Shown here in pieces: positions 16,053 through 24,745 of a DNA stretch of 54,788 bases; the first letter of the stretch is position 1; each line of letters begins with the position of its first letter. This stretch comes from Halobium salinum (lineage in GTDB: Archaea; Halobacteriota; Halobacteria; Halobacteriales; Haloferacaceae). A model generated the notes under the pieces. That model worked only from the letters and a program-made list of their open reading frames with translations. It was not told where the DNA came from and made no database searches. The stretch spans positions 320,161 through 374,948 of the forward strand of contig NZ_JAODIW010000006.1 of NCBI RefSeq assembly GCF_026586625.1, written 5' to 3'. Both the position numbers and the translations under genes were made by a program.

Positions 16053-17095
16053 GTTATACCGGTAGCTCCAATCCGGAGTACGTCAACGCTCGCGTCCGGT
16101 CCCGCCGGTCGCAGCTGTACGACGAGGAGGAGTATCGGAAGCTGACCCGGATGGGGCCGGCCGAAATCGCGCGGTACATGGAGGAGTCGGAGTACGAAGA
16201 GGAGATCAACGCCCTCGGGAGTCGCTACTCGGGCGTCGACCTCGTCGAGTACGCGCTGAACCGCAACCTCGCGAAGCAGTTCCACGACGTGCTTCGCTGG
16301 TCGGACGGACGACTGTACCAGTTCGTCGTCCGCTACCTGCAGAAGTTCGACGCGTGGAACATCAAGACGGTCATCCGCGGCATCTACGCCGACGTGGACA
16401 AGCAGTCGGTCGACGACGACCTCATCCGCGCCGGCGAGTTCGACGACCGCCGCCTCGACCAACTGGTCGAGGCCGGCACCATCGAGGAGGTCGTCAACCG
16501 CCTCGACGGGACGATGTTCGGCGACCCGCTCGCCGAGGCCTACGAGGACTACGAGGAGACGGGCGTGCTGGTCCCGCTCGAGAACGCGGTCGACCGCGCC
16601 TTCTACGAGAACCTCCTTGAGGGGCTCACCTTCGACGAGGCCTCCGCGGACTACCGCGACTTCCTCCGTGCGGAGATCGACTTCCGGAACGCCCGGAACG
16701 CGCTCCGGCTGGCCCGCTCGGGCGCCGACATCGACCCGGCCGAGTACTACATCGAGGGCGGGAAGCTGTTCTCCGCGAGCGAGCTGTCGACGCTCGCGTC
16801 GAACCCCGACGAACTCGTCAACCGCCTGCGCGAGTCGTCGTACGGTGACGACCTCTCGGGCGCGCTCGACGACCTCGAAGAGGCGAACAGCCTCATCGGT
16901 TTCGAGCGCGCCCTCGAGGCGGCGCTGCTCGAGTACTCGCGGAACCTCGGGAACGTCCACCCGCTGTCGGTGGCGCCCGTCGTGTCGTACATCCTCGCGA
17001 AGGAGCGCGAGGTCGAGAACATCCGCGCCATCGCTCGCGGCCGCGAAGCCGGCCTGAGCGAGGACGAGATCGAGGACGAGTTGGTGATTCTATGA
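16049..17095 (+). CDS. atpC: A-type ATP synthase subunit C (central stalk to ring adaptor)
   Basis: This 348-residue all-helical protein is the archaeal counterpart of V-ATPase subunit d, a funnel that seats the central stalk on the proteolipid ring. Family features are the N-terminal NPEYVNARVRSRRSQLYDEE, repeated three-fold helical bundles (LARSGADIDPAEYYIEGG in the middle) and the closing VVSYILAKEREVENIRAIARG. Its 3' end overlaps atpF by 4 nt (ATGA). Confidence 0.95.
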   Translation: MSYTGSSNPEYVNARVRSRRSQLYDEEEYRKLTRMGPAEIARYMEESEYEEEINALGSRYSGVDLVEYALNRNLAKQFHDVLRWSDGRLYQFVVRYLQKFDAWNIKTVIRGIYADVDKQSVDDDLIRAGEFDDRRLDQLVEAGTIEEVVNRLDGTMFGDPLAEAYEDYEETGVLVPLENAVDRAFYENLLEGLTFDEASADYRDFLRAEIDFRNARNALRLARSGADIDPAEYYIEGGKLFSASELSTLASNPDELVNRLRESSYGDDLSGALDDLEEANSLIGFERALEAALLEYSRNLGNVHPLSVAPVVSYILAKEREVENIRAIARGREAGLSEDEIEDELVIL

Positions 17096-17421
17096 GCCAG
17101 GAGATCGCCGTCGTCGGCAGCTCCGAGTTCACCACCGGCTTCCGCCTCGCGGGAGTCCGGAAGGTCCACAACGTCCCCGAAGAGGAGAAAGACGAGCGCC
17201 TCGACGAGGCGGTCACCGAGGCCCTCGACGACGAGGGCGTCGGCATCGTCGTGATGAAGTCCGACGACCTCGACCACCTCTCCCGGCAGGTGCGCCAGCG
17301 CGCCGAGACCTCCATCGAACCGACGATGGTGACCGTCGGCGGGGGCGGCACCAGCGGACTGCGCGATCAGATCAAGCGAGCCATCGGGATCGACCTGATG
17401 GACGAGGACGAGGACGACTGA
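17092..17421 (+). CDS. atpF: A-type ATP synthase subunit F (central stalk)
   Basis: A 109-residue protein with a Rossmann-like N-terminal domain ([20 protein letters not shown], then [14 protein letters not shown]) and a flexible C-terminal helix ([14 protein letters not shown]) that can extend along the rotor. It binds subunit D in the rotating central stalk. It overlaps atpC by 4 nt and is followed after 4 nt by atpA. Confidence 0.94.
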   Translation: MSQEIAVVGSSEFTTGFRLAGVRKVHNVPEEEKDERLDEAVTEALDDEGVGIVVMKSDDLDHLSRQVRQRAETSIEPTMVTVGGGGTSGLRDQIKRAIGIDLMDEDEDD

Positions 17422-17425
17422 AACC

Positions 17426-19189
17426 ATGAGTCAAGCACAAGAACAAGAGACCGTCCGTGAGGACGGCAAGATTCGAAGCGTGAGCGGTCCGGTCGTACAG
17501 GCCGTCGACCTCGACGCCCGGATGAACGACGTCGTCTACGTCGGCGACGAAGGACTGATGGGCGAGGTCATCGAGATCGAGGGCGACATCACCACCATCC
17601 AGGTGTACGAGGAGACCTCCGGTGTCGGCCCCGGCGAACCCGTCATGAACACGGGCGAGCCGCTGACGGTCGACCTCGGCCCGGGCCTGCTGGACTCCAT
17701 CTACGACGGCGTCCAGCGCCCGCTCGACGTCCTGGAGTCGAAGATGGACAGCGCGTTCCTCGACCGCGGGGTCGACGCGCCCGGTATCGAACTGGACAAG
17801 CACTGGGAGTTCACCCCCGAGGTGTCCGCGGGTGACGAGGTCGAACCCGGCGACATCGTCGGGACCGTCGAGGAGACGGTCACCATCGACCACAAGGTGC
17901 TCGTTCCGCCGACCTTCGAGGGCGGCGAGGTCACGAGCGTCGAATCCGGCGACTTCACCGTCGAGGAGACGGTCGTCGAACTCGACAACGGCGAGGAGAT
18001 CACGATGCGCCAGGAGTGGCCGGTCCGCGAGGCCCGTCCCTCGGCGAACAAGAAGACGCCGCGGGAGCCGCTCGTCTCCGGACAGCGCATCCTCGACGGC
18101 CTCTTCCCCATCGCGAAGGGTGGGACGGCCGCGATTCCCGGGCCGTTCGGCTCCGGGAAGACCGTCACCCAGCACAGCCTCGCGAAGTTCGCCGACGCCG
18201 ACATCATCGTCTACGTCGGCTGTGGCGAGCGCGGCAACGAGATGACGGAAGTCATCGACGACTTCCCGGACCTCGAGGACCCGTCCACGGGCAACCCGCT
18301 GATGGCCCGGACGTCGCTCATCGCGAACACCTCGAACATGCCCGTCGCGGCCCGCGAATCCTGCGTGTACACCGGCATCACCATCGCCGAGTACTACCGG
18401 GACATGGGGTACGACGTGGCGCTCATGGCCGACTCCACCTCACGGTGGGCCGAGGCCATGCGCGAGATCTCCTCCCGACTGGAGGAGATGCCGGGCGAGG
18501 AGGGGTACCCCGCGTACCTCGCCGCCCGCCTCAGCGAGTTCTACGAGCGCGCCGGCTACTTCGAGAACATCAACGACACCGAGGGCTCCATCTCGGCCAT
18601 CGGCGCCGTGTCGCCGCCGGGCGGCGACTTCTCCGAGCCGGTCACCCAGAACACGCTGCGTATCGTGAAGACGTTCTGGGCGCTGGACGCCGACCTCGCC
18701 GAGCGCCGGCACTTCCCGGCTATCAACTGGAACGAGTCCTACTCGCTGTATCAGAGCCAGCTGGACCCGTGGTTCCAGGAGAACGTCGAACAGGACTGGC
18801 CCGAGGAGCGCCAGTGGGCCGTCGACGTGCTCGACGAGGAGGGCGAACTGCAGGAGATCGTCCAGCTCGTCGGCAAGGACGCCCTGCCGGAGGACCAGCA
18901 GCTCACCCTCGAGGTCGCGCGCTACCTGCGCGAGGGGTACCTCCAGCAGAACGCGTTCAACCCGACGGACATGTACTGCCCGCCCGCCAAGACCTACGCC
19001 ATCCTCACGGCGATCCACAAGTTCAACGACGAGGCGTTCCGCGCGCTCGAAGCCGGCGTCCCGGTCGACGAGATCGCCGACATCGAGGCCGCGCCGCGGC
19101 TCAACCGCATCGCGACCCAGGAGGACTGGGAGGAGTACGTGGCGGAGCTGAAAGACACTATCGAGACGCAGCTTCGGGAGAAGTACTGA
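17426..19189 (+). CDS. atpA: A-type ATP synthase subunit A (catalytic)
   Basis: A 587-residue catalytic subunit. It has a beta-barrel domain (about 1-75), the non-homologous bulge domain typical of A/V types (about 115-190), and a nucleotide-binding core with P-loop GPFGSGKT (about residue 238). It also has the catalytic [32 protein letters not shown] and the C-terminal helical domain. No intein is present, although A-subunit inteins are common in archaea. It is followed by atpB after one base, consistent with coupled 3:3 synthesis. Confidence 0.97.
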   Translation: MSQAQEQETVREDGKIRSVSGPVVQAVDLDARMNDVVYVGDEGLMGEVIEIEGDITTIQVYEETSGVGPGEPVMNTGEPLTVDLGPGLLDSIYDGVQRPLDVLESKMDSAFLDRGVDAPGIELDKHWEFTPEVSAGDEVEPGDIVGTVEETVTIDHKVLVPPTFEGGEVTSVESGDFTVEETVVELDNGEEITMRQEWPVREARPSANKKTPREPLVSGQRILDGLFPIAKGGTAAIPGPFGSGKTVTQHSLAKFADADIIVYVGCGERGNEMTEVIDDFPDLEDPSTGNPLMARTSLIANTSNMPVAARESCVYTGITIAEYYRDMGYDVALMADSTSRWAEAMREISSRLEEMPGEEGYPAYLAARLSEFYERAGYFENINDTEGSISAIGAVSPPGGDFSEPVTQNTLRIVKTFWALDADLAERRHFPAINWNESYSLYQSQLDPWFQENVEQDWPEERQWAVDVLDEEGELQEIVQLVGKDALPEDQQLTLEVARYLREGYLQQNAFNPTDMYCPPAKTYAILTAIHKFNDEAFRALEAGVPVDEIADIEAAPRLNRIATQEDWEEYVAELKDTIETQLREKY

Positions 19190-19190
19190 G

Positions 19191-20612
19191 ATGAAGGAGT
19201 ACAAGACCATCACGGAGATCAGCGGTCCGCTGGTGTTCGCCGAAGTCGACGAGCCGGTCGGGTACGACGAGATCGTCGAAATCGAGACGCCGAACGGCGA
19301 GACCAAGCGGGGTCAGATTCTCGAATCCGAGGAGGGCGTCGTCGCCATCCAGGTGTTCGAGGGGACGACCGGTATCGACAAGAACGCGTCCGTCCGCTTC
19401 CTGGGCGAGACGATGAAGATGCCCGTCACCGAGGACCTCCTCGGACGGGTGCTCGACGGCTCCGGCCGCCCCATCGACGGCGGACCGGAAATCGTGCCCG
19501 AAGAGCGTGAGGACATCGTCGGCGCGGCCATCAACCCCTACTCCCGGGAGTACCCCGAGGAGTTCATCCAGACCGGTGTCTCCGGCATCGACGGGATGAA
19601 CACCCTCGTTCGGGGCCAGAAGCTCCCCATCTTCTCCGGGTCGGGGCTGCCGCACAACGAACTCGCGCTGCAGGTCGCCCGCCAGGCGACCGTCCCCGAG
19701 GAAGCCGCGGAGGAGGGCGAGGACGCGAGCGAGTTCGCCGTCATCTTCGGCGCCATGGGCATCACGGCCGAGGAGGCCAACGAGTTCATGGAGGACTTCG
19801 AGCAGACCGGCGCGCTGGAGCGCTCGGTCGTGTTCATGAACCTCGCGGACGACCCCGCCGTCGAGCGGACGGTCACGCCGCGGATGGCGCTGACGACCGC
19901 CGAGTACCTCGCCTTCGAGAAGGGGTACCACGTGCTCGTCATCCTCACGGACATCACGAACTACTGTGAGGCGCTCCGCGAGATCGGCGCGGCCCGCGAG
20001 GAGGTTCCGGGTCGACGCGGGTACCCGGGGTACATGTACACCGACCTGGCGCAGCTGTACGAGCGCGCCGGCCGCATCAAGGGTCGTGAGGGGTCGGTCA
20101 CGCAGATTCCCATCCTCACGATGCCCGGCGACGACGACACCCACCCCATCCCCGACCTGACGGGGTACATCACGGAGGGGCAGATCATGCTCGACCGGGG
20201 TCTCAACTCCCAGGGTGTCGAGCCGCCCATCGACGTGCTCCCGTCCCTGTCGCGCCTGATGGACGACGGGATCGGCGAGGGGCTCACCCGCGAGGACCAC
20301 GCCGACGTCTCCGACCAGATGTACGCGGCGTACGCCGAGGGTGAGGACCTGCGCGACCTCGTGAACATCGTCGGCCGCGAGGCCCTCTCCGAGCGCGACA
20401 ACAAGTACCTCGACTTCGCCGAGCGCTTCGAGGAGGAGTTCGTCGACCAGGGGTACGACACGAACCGCTCCATCGCGGAGACCCTCGACATCGGCTGGGA
20501 ACTGCTCTCGACGCTCCCGAAGACGGAGCTCAACCGCGTCGACGAGGAGCTCATCGAGCAGTACTACCAGGATACCGACTCCGAGGAAGCCGAAGAAGTC
20601 GCCGCCGACTGA
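19191..20612 (+). CDS. atpB: A-type ATP synthase subunit B (regulatory, nucleotide-binding)
   Basis: A 473-residue non-catalytic subunit alternating with A in the hexameric head. It starts [20 protein letters not shown]. In place of a P-loop it has the degenerate [18 protein letters not shown] typical of B subunits. [38 protein letters not shown] and [14 protein letters not shown] are family landmarks. The acidic C-terminal tail ([11 protein letters not shown]) is haloarchaeal. Downstream a strong hairpin separates it from atpD. Confidence 0.97.
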   Translation: MKEYKTITEISGPLVFAEVDEPVGYDEIVEIETPNGETKRGQILESEEGVVAIQVFEGTTGIDKNASVRFLGETMKMPVTEDLLGRVLDGSGRPIDGGPEIVPEEREDIVGAAINPYSREYPEEFIQTGVSGIDGMNTLVRGQKLPIFSGSGLPHNELALQVARQATVPEEAAEEGEDASEFAVIFGAMGITAEEANEFMEDFEQTGALERSVVFMNLADDPAVERTVTPRMALTTAEYLAFEKGYHVLVILTDITNYCEALREIGAAREEVPGRRGYPGYMYTDLAQLYERAGRIKGREGSVTQIPILTMPGDDDTHPIPDLTGYITEGQIMLDRGLNSQGVEPPIDVLPSLSRLMDDGIGEGLTREDHADVSDQMYAAYAEGEDLRDLVNIVGREALSERDNKYLDFAERFEEEFVDQGYDTNRSIAETLDIGWELLSTLPKTELNRVDEELIEQYYQDTDSEEAEEVAAD

Positions 20613-20641
20613 CTCTCCTCGGCTCTCTTCGTCGTCTCCAC

Positions 20642-20694
20642 CCGCCGGCGGCGAGCGTCACTCGACGCTCGTCCGCTGGCGGTCCTACGTTTTC
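20642..20694 (+). terminator. Hairpin with T-rich trailer between atpB and atpD
   Basis: An outer arm pair CCGCCGGCGG (20642-20651) / CCGCTGGCGG (20673-20682) encloses a perfect inner pair CGAGCGTC (20652-20659) / GACGCTCG (20664-20671) with loop ACTC. The RNA would form an about 18-bp stem with one G-U pair and one bulge, followed by TCCTACGTTTTC. This could be a terminator or processing site that reduces read-through from atpB into atpD. Archaea mainly use T-runs for termination, so the role of the stem is inferred. Confidence 0.55.
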
Positions 20695-20775
20695 TCCCCG
20701 TGAGCGGCCGCTTCGGGGGTCGCTGTGGGGTTTCGCACCTCCCCGTTCCGTCGCCTCGAGCGGACGAACAGGCAA

Positions 20776-20783
20776 CTATTAAC
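20776..20783 (+). promoter_or_regulatory. TATA box of atpD
   Basis: CTATTAAC lies about 34 nt before the atpD ATG, at the end of a 200-nt gap. A purine-rich GGAGG (20791-20795) lies between it and the start. Together with the upstream hairpin, this marks atpD as a separately transcribed unit. Confidence 0.6.
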
Positions 20784-20812
20784 CCGCTTCGGAGGCAACC
20801 CCCCGCCAAGAG

Positions 20813-21520
20813 ATGGCCGAAGACGTCAAACCGACCCGCAAGAACCTCATGGCGATCGAGGACCGCATCGAGCTCTCCGAGCGGGGTCACGACACGCTGG
20901 AGCAGAAGCGTGACGGCCTCATCATGGAGTTCATGGACATCCTGGACCAGGCACAGGACGTCCGGGCGGAGCTCGAGGCCGACTACGAGGAGGCCCAGCG
21001 GAAGATCAACATGGCGCGCGCGATGGAGGGGGACGTCGCCGTCCGCGGCGCCGCCTCCGCGCTGCAGGAGCACCCCGAAATCACCACCCAGTCGAAGAAC
21101 ATCATGGGCGTCGTCGTCCCGCAGATCGAGTCCTCGCGCGTGAAGAAGACCCTCGACCAGCGGGGGTACGGTCTCTTGGGGACGAGCGCCCGCATCGACG
21201 AGGCCGCCGAAGCCTACGAGGAGCTGCTCGAGTCCATCATCCTCGCCGCCGAGGTCGAGACGGCGATGAAGAAGATGCTCGAGGAGATCGAGACCACCAA
21301 GCGCCGCGTCAACGCCCTGGAGTTCAAGCTCCTCCCCGAGCTGTACGAGAACCAGGAGTACATCGAGCAGAAGCTCGAAGAGCAGGAGCGCGAGGAGATT
21401 TTCCGCCTGAAGAAGATCAAGGGCAAGAAAGAAGAGGAGGAGAAGGAGGCCCGCGAAGCGGAGATGAAGGAGGCCGACAAGGCCGCGGCGAAGGAACCCG
21501 GCGCGGTCGCGGACGACTAG
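20813..21520 (+). CDS. atpD: A-type ATP synthase subunit D (rotor shaft)
   Basis: A 235-residue protein made of two long antiparallel coiled-coil helices (about 1-75 and 125-195) that form the rotating shaft inside A3B3. It begins [20 protein letters not shown], with the family motif [12 protein letters not shown] and the later [19 protein letters not shown]. The C-terminal tail (about 200-235) is a Lys/Glu-rich extension ([20 protein letters not shown]), longer than the minimal fold. It has its own promoter and is followed by T5 at 21526-21530, the likely end of the transcript. Confidence 0.95.
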   Translation: MAEDVKPTRKNLMAIEDRIELSERGHDTLEQKRDGLIMEFMDILDQAQDVRAELEADYEEAQRKINMARAMEGDVAVRGAASALQEHPEITTQSKNIMGVVVPQIESSRVKKTLDQRGYGLLGTSARIDEAAEAYEELLESIILAAEVETAMKKMLEEIETTKRRVNALEFKLLPELYENQEYIEQKLEEQEREEIFRLKKIKGKKEEEEKEAREAEMKEADKAAAKEPGAVADD

Positions 21521-21525
21521 CGACC

Positions 21526-21680
21526 TTTTTCGTCGTCGGGTGGCCTTCGGCCGCCACTCCTCAAAAAGCTCGACCATCGCCAGAACGCGCCGCGTTCTGG
21601 CTATCCAGCCAGAAACCGGAGGTTTCTGGCGACAAAAACGGCCGCTCGCTCCCTTCGGTCGCTCGCGGTGCGACGTACTG
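21526..21680 (+). repeat. Dispersed intergenic repeat, copy B (interrupted)
   Basis: Between the convergent ends of atpD and the GNAT gene. The order is T-run, a hairpin GGTGGC-cttcg-GCCGCC (21539-21555, one G-U pair), CAAAAAGCTCGACCA, a 56-bp palindromic insertion (21577-21632), CAAAAACGGCCGCTCGCTC, then the C(TTCG)G-containing terminal segment ending CTCGCGG. Removing the insertion and one CA restores continuity with copy A (GGACCAAAAACGGCC). The remaining gap to 21757 has no gene. Confidence 0.75.
21577..21632. repeat. 56-bp nested-palindrome insertion in repeat copy B
   Basis: Outer inverted repeats TCGCCAGAA (21577-21585) and TTCTGGCGA (21624-21632) are perfect over 9 bp. Inside are two further perfect hairpins: CCAGAACGCG-C-CGCGTTCTGG (21580-21600) and CCAGAAACC-GGA-GGTTTCTGG (21609-21629). 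The block is flanked by CA on both sides (21575-21576 and 21633-21634), while the uninterrupted copies have a single CA. It is too short to encode anything. Confidence 0.75.
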
Positions 21681-21757
21681 GATGGCTTCGGTACGACACC
21701 GGACTCCTCCGCCATGACCGTCCCGTACCGCACCGCGACCCGCTCTATCTCTCGTCT

Positions 21758-22594
21758 CTACAGGTACGACCCGTCGTAGTCGTCGTCGGGTTTGTGGACG
21801 TTCCCGCAGTTCTCACACTCGAGACGCTCCATGCTGTCGGCGCTCACGTCCGTCGAGCCGCAGTTCCCGCAGTAGAAGCCGAAGCGCTCCTCGCGGTCGG
21901 CGTCGGTGTAGGTCGGCGCGAACGCCGCCTCGGTTCCCTGGAGGTGGTCGTCCCCGAGGGATAGCTCCTCCCCGTCGACGGTCGTCGTCTCGGGGAACGT
22001 CGGCTCGGTGTCGTCCCCGGTCGACTCGTCCATGCCGCCGGCGGTCTGGGGTGCCGAGTCGGGGGTACCGTCGTCTTCGGTCGGTGAGCCGTCGCCTCCC
22101 GTCTCCTCTTCGCTCGCCCCCTCGACGAAGACGTACTCCACCGTCTCCCGGTCGCCGAGGGTAACCGTCCGTTCCTCGCGCTTCCCGAAGCCGCAACGCT
22201 CGAAGAAGTCGCCGGCGGAGGTGTTGTCGGCGACGGCGACGGCCTTCACCTCGGCGTCGACCTCGGCGAGTTCGTCGCGTGCCGCCTCGAACAGGGCGGA
22301 GCCGACGCCGAGCCCCCGGCGTTCGGGGTCGACGTGGAGCCAGCGCACCTCGCCGTCGGCGAGCGAGCCGGCGACGACCCCGCCGAGCACGTCGTCGACC
22401 TCGGCGACGAGCAGGAAGCGGTCGTCGTCTTCGCGGGCGGCTCGGCGGGCGTCCTCGCCGAACTCCGTCTCGACGAGCGCCTCTATCTCCGCCGGACTCA
22501 TCGCGTAGGAGCTGGTCATCGAGCTCTCCGCGACCTCCCTGATGCGCTCGCCGTCCTCGGCTTCGGCCGGTCGGACGCTCGGCTGGTCGGTCAT
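21758..22594 (-). CDS. GNAT N-acetyltransferase with C-terminal zinc ribbon
   Basis: A 278-residue protein. Residues about 5-165 form a GNAT domain, with the acetyl-CoA pyrophosphate-binding region RRGLGVGSALFEAAR and the C-terminal NTSAGDFFERCGF. A disordered acidic linker (about 165-235) follows, then a zinc ribbon with two CxxC knuckles (YCGNCGS ... LECENCGN) near the end. The acceptor is unknown, and a ribbon on the C-terminus suggests a protein or nucleic-acid target. The ATG at 22594 is picked because it begins the GNAT-type N-terminus (SVRPAEAEDGERIREVAESS). The upstream reading frame overlaps the divergent gene. It shares a 105-nt divergent region with the gene at 22700. Confidence 0.86.
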   Translation of the reverse strand: MTDQPSVRPAEAEDGERIREVAESSMTSSYAMSPAEIEALVETEFGEDARRAAREDDDRFLLVAEVDDVLGGVVAGSLADGEVRWLHVDPERRGLGVGSALFEAARDELAEVDAEVKAVAVADNTSAGDFFERCGFGKREERTVTLGDRETVEYVFVEGASEEETGGDGSPTEDDGTPDSAPQTAGGMDESTGDDTEPTFPETTTVDGEELSLGDDHLQGTEAAFAPTYTDADREERFGFYCGNCGSTDVSADSMERLECENCGNVHKPDDDYDGSYL

Positions 22595-22699
22595 AGCCGG
22601 CGCTTCGCGGAGTACGCCGTTCACTCTGGTGGCCAGTCCGTCGAAGGGCCGCGACGCCACGACGACGGAGCTTTCCTCCCGGCCGCACGACGGTCGGTC

Positions 22700-23095
22700 A
22701 TGGACTGTCCACACTGCGACGGCGACCTCGTCGCGTTCGCGGTTCCCGAAGACTTCCGGAAGTACGCGCCGGACGAGACCGGGTCGGCGACCATCTGTGC
22801 GACCTGCCTCCGGGTCGAAGCCGCCGAGGGTGAGGCCGCCGGCGCCGACCCCGACTTCTCGGCCGTCGACGACTCGTTCCCCTCGGGCCGCGGCGGCGTC
22901 GCCACCGCGCTCCTGCTCGGGAAACTCGACTCGCTGGCGCTGAACCGGGCCGACATCTCCGAACTCGCCGACGAAGCCGAGCAGGCCGGCGCCGACCCCT
23001 TCTTGACGCTCGACCGACTGGCGTCGTCGCCGACGATAGAGCCGCACTTCGACATCGACCGGCGACGGCCGCAGTTGGAGCAGTTGATGGAGTAG
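22700..23095 (+). CDS. Small zinc-finger protein, DUF6276-like
   Basis: A 131-residue haloarchaeal protein with an N-terminal CPHC (MDCPHCDGDL) and a second pair ICATC about 30 residues later, together a likely zinc ribbon. A helical acidic C-terminal domain follows (LALNRADISELADEAEQAG), ending in a segment rich in Arg and Leu. It resembles the family listed as DUF6276, of unknown function. It is divergent from the GNAT gene and convergent with prf1, with repeat copy C in the gap. Confidence 0.75.
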   Translation: MDCPHCDGDLVAFAVPEDFRKYAPDETGSATICATCLRVEAAEGEAAGADPDFSAVDDSFPSGRGGVATALLLGKLDSLALNRADISELADEAEQAGADPFLTLDRLASSPTIEPHFDIDRRRPQLEQLME

Positions 23096-23180
23096 CGAGG
23101 CGGTCGCGGGAGCGGTGTCGCGGCGGTGGCGGATGCGGAGTTGTCGCGGTGGCGGTTACTGTATCGTTCCGATTCACACC

Positions 23181-23264
23181 GCGAGCGGCCTTCTTTCGTC
23201 CAGGTTTTCTGCCGGGGGTCGAGGCCGGCTTCGCCGGCCGATTCCCCCCGGCGAAAGAAGGTGG
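23181..23264 (-). repeat. Dispersed intergenic repeat, copy C (reverse orientation)
   Basis: Read on the minus strand this block aligns with copy D (38076-38182) over its whole length: CCACCTT..., a nested hairpin, then a GCAGAAAACCTGGAC core and CCGCTCGC. Plus-strand stems are outer GCCGGGGG (23211-23218) with CCCCCGGC (23245-23252) and inner GGCCGGC (23223-23229) with GCCGGCC (23233-23239). The inner stem differs in sequence from that in copy D but stays perfectly paired. It lies between convergent gene ends. The CTCGGCC-TTC-type terminal segment present in D is missing. Confidence 0.75.
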
Positions 23265-23275
23265 AGGTACCGGTT

Positions 23276-24526
23276 CTATACGCCCGTGGAGTAACGCAGA
23301 ATCCCGGCGATACCGCCGAAGGCGTCGAGGAGCTGTTCGCCCTTCTCGAAGTCCGTCGAGATGAACTTGGTCTCGGTGCCGCGCTGTTCGGCGATGCCCA
23401 TCAGGTGCTCGATGACGTCCTCGCGCTCTTGCACCTCGGCTTCTTCCCCGCACTCCGAACACTCGTGGCTCGGTGTGGAGTGGCGACGGTCGACGACTTC
23501 GAACTCCTCGTGGTCGTTCGGGCAGTCGTAGACGACGACGTCCGAGCGCAGGTCCTCGGAGAGCAGCAGGCGGTCGACGGAGCCCATGATGAGGTTGCGC
23601 CGGGTGGCGTCGAACCCGTAGGTGGCCTCCTCCCCGGTGTGGAGTTTCTCGAAGAACTCCTCCATCTGGGACTTGTCCTGCATAATCTCCTGGTCGGCCA
23701 GGGCGTCCTCGGCGGCGTCGACCAGGTCGTAGAGGCCCGACTCGTCGGTGTAGGAGACGTCGAACTTCCCGATGACCTTGTCGCGAAGTTCGTGGTGGAG
23801 GTAGTCGCCGTCGAGGAACTCGTCTTTCGTCGGGGAGGGGCCGCCGACGAGCACGCCGTCGAGTTCGTGGCGGTCGGGAACGAACAGGTCGTTCGCCATC
23901 CCGGCGACCTCCTGATAGAAGTTGTCGATGGCTTCGAGCCGGAGGCGGGCGAAACGCTGGGCGGACTGGCCACCTTTGCGCTGTTTCCCGGGGACGAGCG
24001 AGGAGGCGCTCTTGACGGGTTCGACGCGCTTGCCCCGGAGCCAGCCGACGTTCGCCTCGCGCCGGTCGAGGACGACGAGGCCGAACAGCCCCTTGTCGGC
24101 GAGCATGTGCTCCAGCGGGTCGGTGAGGAAGTTCGAGTCGCAGTGATAGCGGAAGGACTCGACCGGCTGGGGCGGCGACTCGAGGGTTCGCGTGACCATG
24201 TCGGTCTGGCCGCCGCCGGCGTCGACTGCGCCGGAGAAGATGACGATGCCGTTCTCCGGCGGGAACGTGTCGTAGTAGCGCAGACGGTCCTTGATACTGG
24301 TGAGGGCGTCCTGTACGTTCGTCCGGGTCTGTTTGGACTTGATGTTGGCCGCCTCGCTGTGCTCCTGGGTGACGTGGGCGACCACGTCGGAAATCTGCTT
24401 GTCCTCGGGGATGTAGATGGTGACGAGCTGAGTACCGGAGCCTTCGAAGTCCTTGAGCTCCTCGATGACCTTCCGGAACTCGTACTTCCGGCGGTCCTCG
24501 TTCGCCTCCTCCGCGTCAGTAGCCAT
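23276..24526 (-). CDS. prf1: Peptide chain release factor aRF1
   Basis: This 416-residue archaeal/eukaryotic-type release factor recognises all three stop codons and triggers peptidyl-tRNA hydrolysis. Domain 1 carries NIKS (EAANIKSKQTR, about residue 62) for stop decoding. Domain 2 carries GGQ (KGGQSAQRFARLRLE, about residue 182) for catalysis. Domain 3 contains a zinc-ribbon-like insert with CPNDHEEF and CSECGEEA. The start ATG is supported by a minus-strand GTTACTTAG element about 30 nt upstream. It is convergent with the gene at 22700. Confidence 0.97.
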   Translation of the reverse strand: MATDAEEANEDRRKYEFRKVIEELKDFEGSGTQLVTIYIPEDKQISDVVAHVTQEHSEAANIKSKQTRTNVQDALTSIKDRLRYYDTFPPENGIVIFSGAVDAGGGQTDMVTRTLESPPQPVESFRYHCDSNFLTDPLEHMLADKGLFGLVVLDRREANVGWLRGKRVEPVKSASSLVPGKQRKGGQSAQRFARLRLEAIDNFYQEVAGMANDLFVPDRHELDGVLVGGPSPTKDEFLDGDYLHHELRDKVIGKFDVSYTDESGLYDLVDAAEDALADQEIMQDKSQMEEFFEKLHTGEEATYGFDATRRNLIMGSVDRLLLSEDLRSDVVVYDCPNDHEEFEVVDRRHSTPSHECSECGEEAEVQEREDVIEHLMGIAEQRGTETKFISTDFEKGEQLLDAFGGIAGILRYSTGV

Positions 24527-24708
24527 TGGGGGTACTAGCCCGGTGCGCGGCTAAGTAACCTTTGACTGGTGCGGCCCACGCGCACGGCGGTCGGCGTCCG
24601 GGGCCGACGGCACCGTCGACCGGTCGGACCCGTCCCGACGGCGTCGGTCACGCGACAGCCGAACGTCTGACGATTTCTCGGCCGCTCGTGTCACGCGGCG
24701 AAAACTAC

Positions 24709-24718
24709 TTTTATATAA
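24709..24718 (+). promoter_or_regulatory. Strong TATA box of the minD4-like gene
   Basis: ACTTTTATATAATG is the longest A/T-rich island in this part of the window. It is centred about 33 nt before the ATG at 24746, giving a leader of only a few bases. Confidence 0.7.
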
Positions 24719-24745
24719 TGTTCGTGGTAGGTCCCAGACGAATTC

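Noticed and set aside
17426-19189. An intein in the ATP synthase A subunit
   Set aside because: The protein is 587 residues, the normal length, and the P-loop region GPFGSGKT is uninterrupted.
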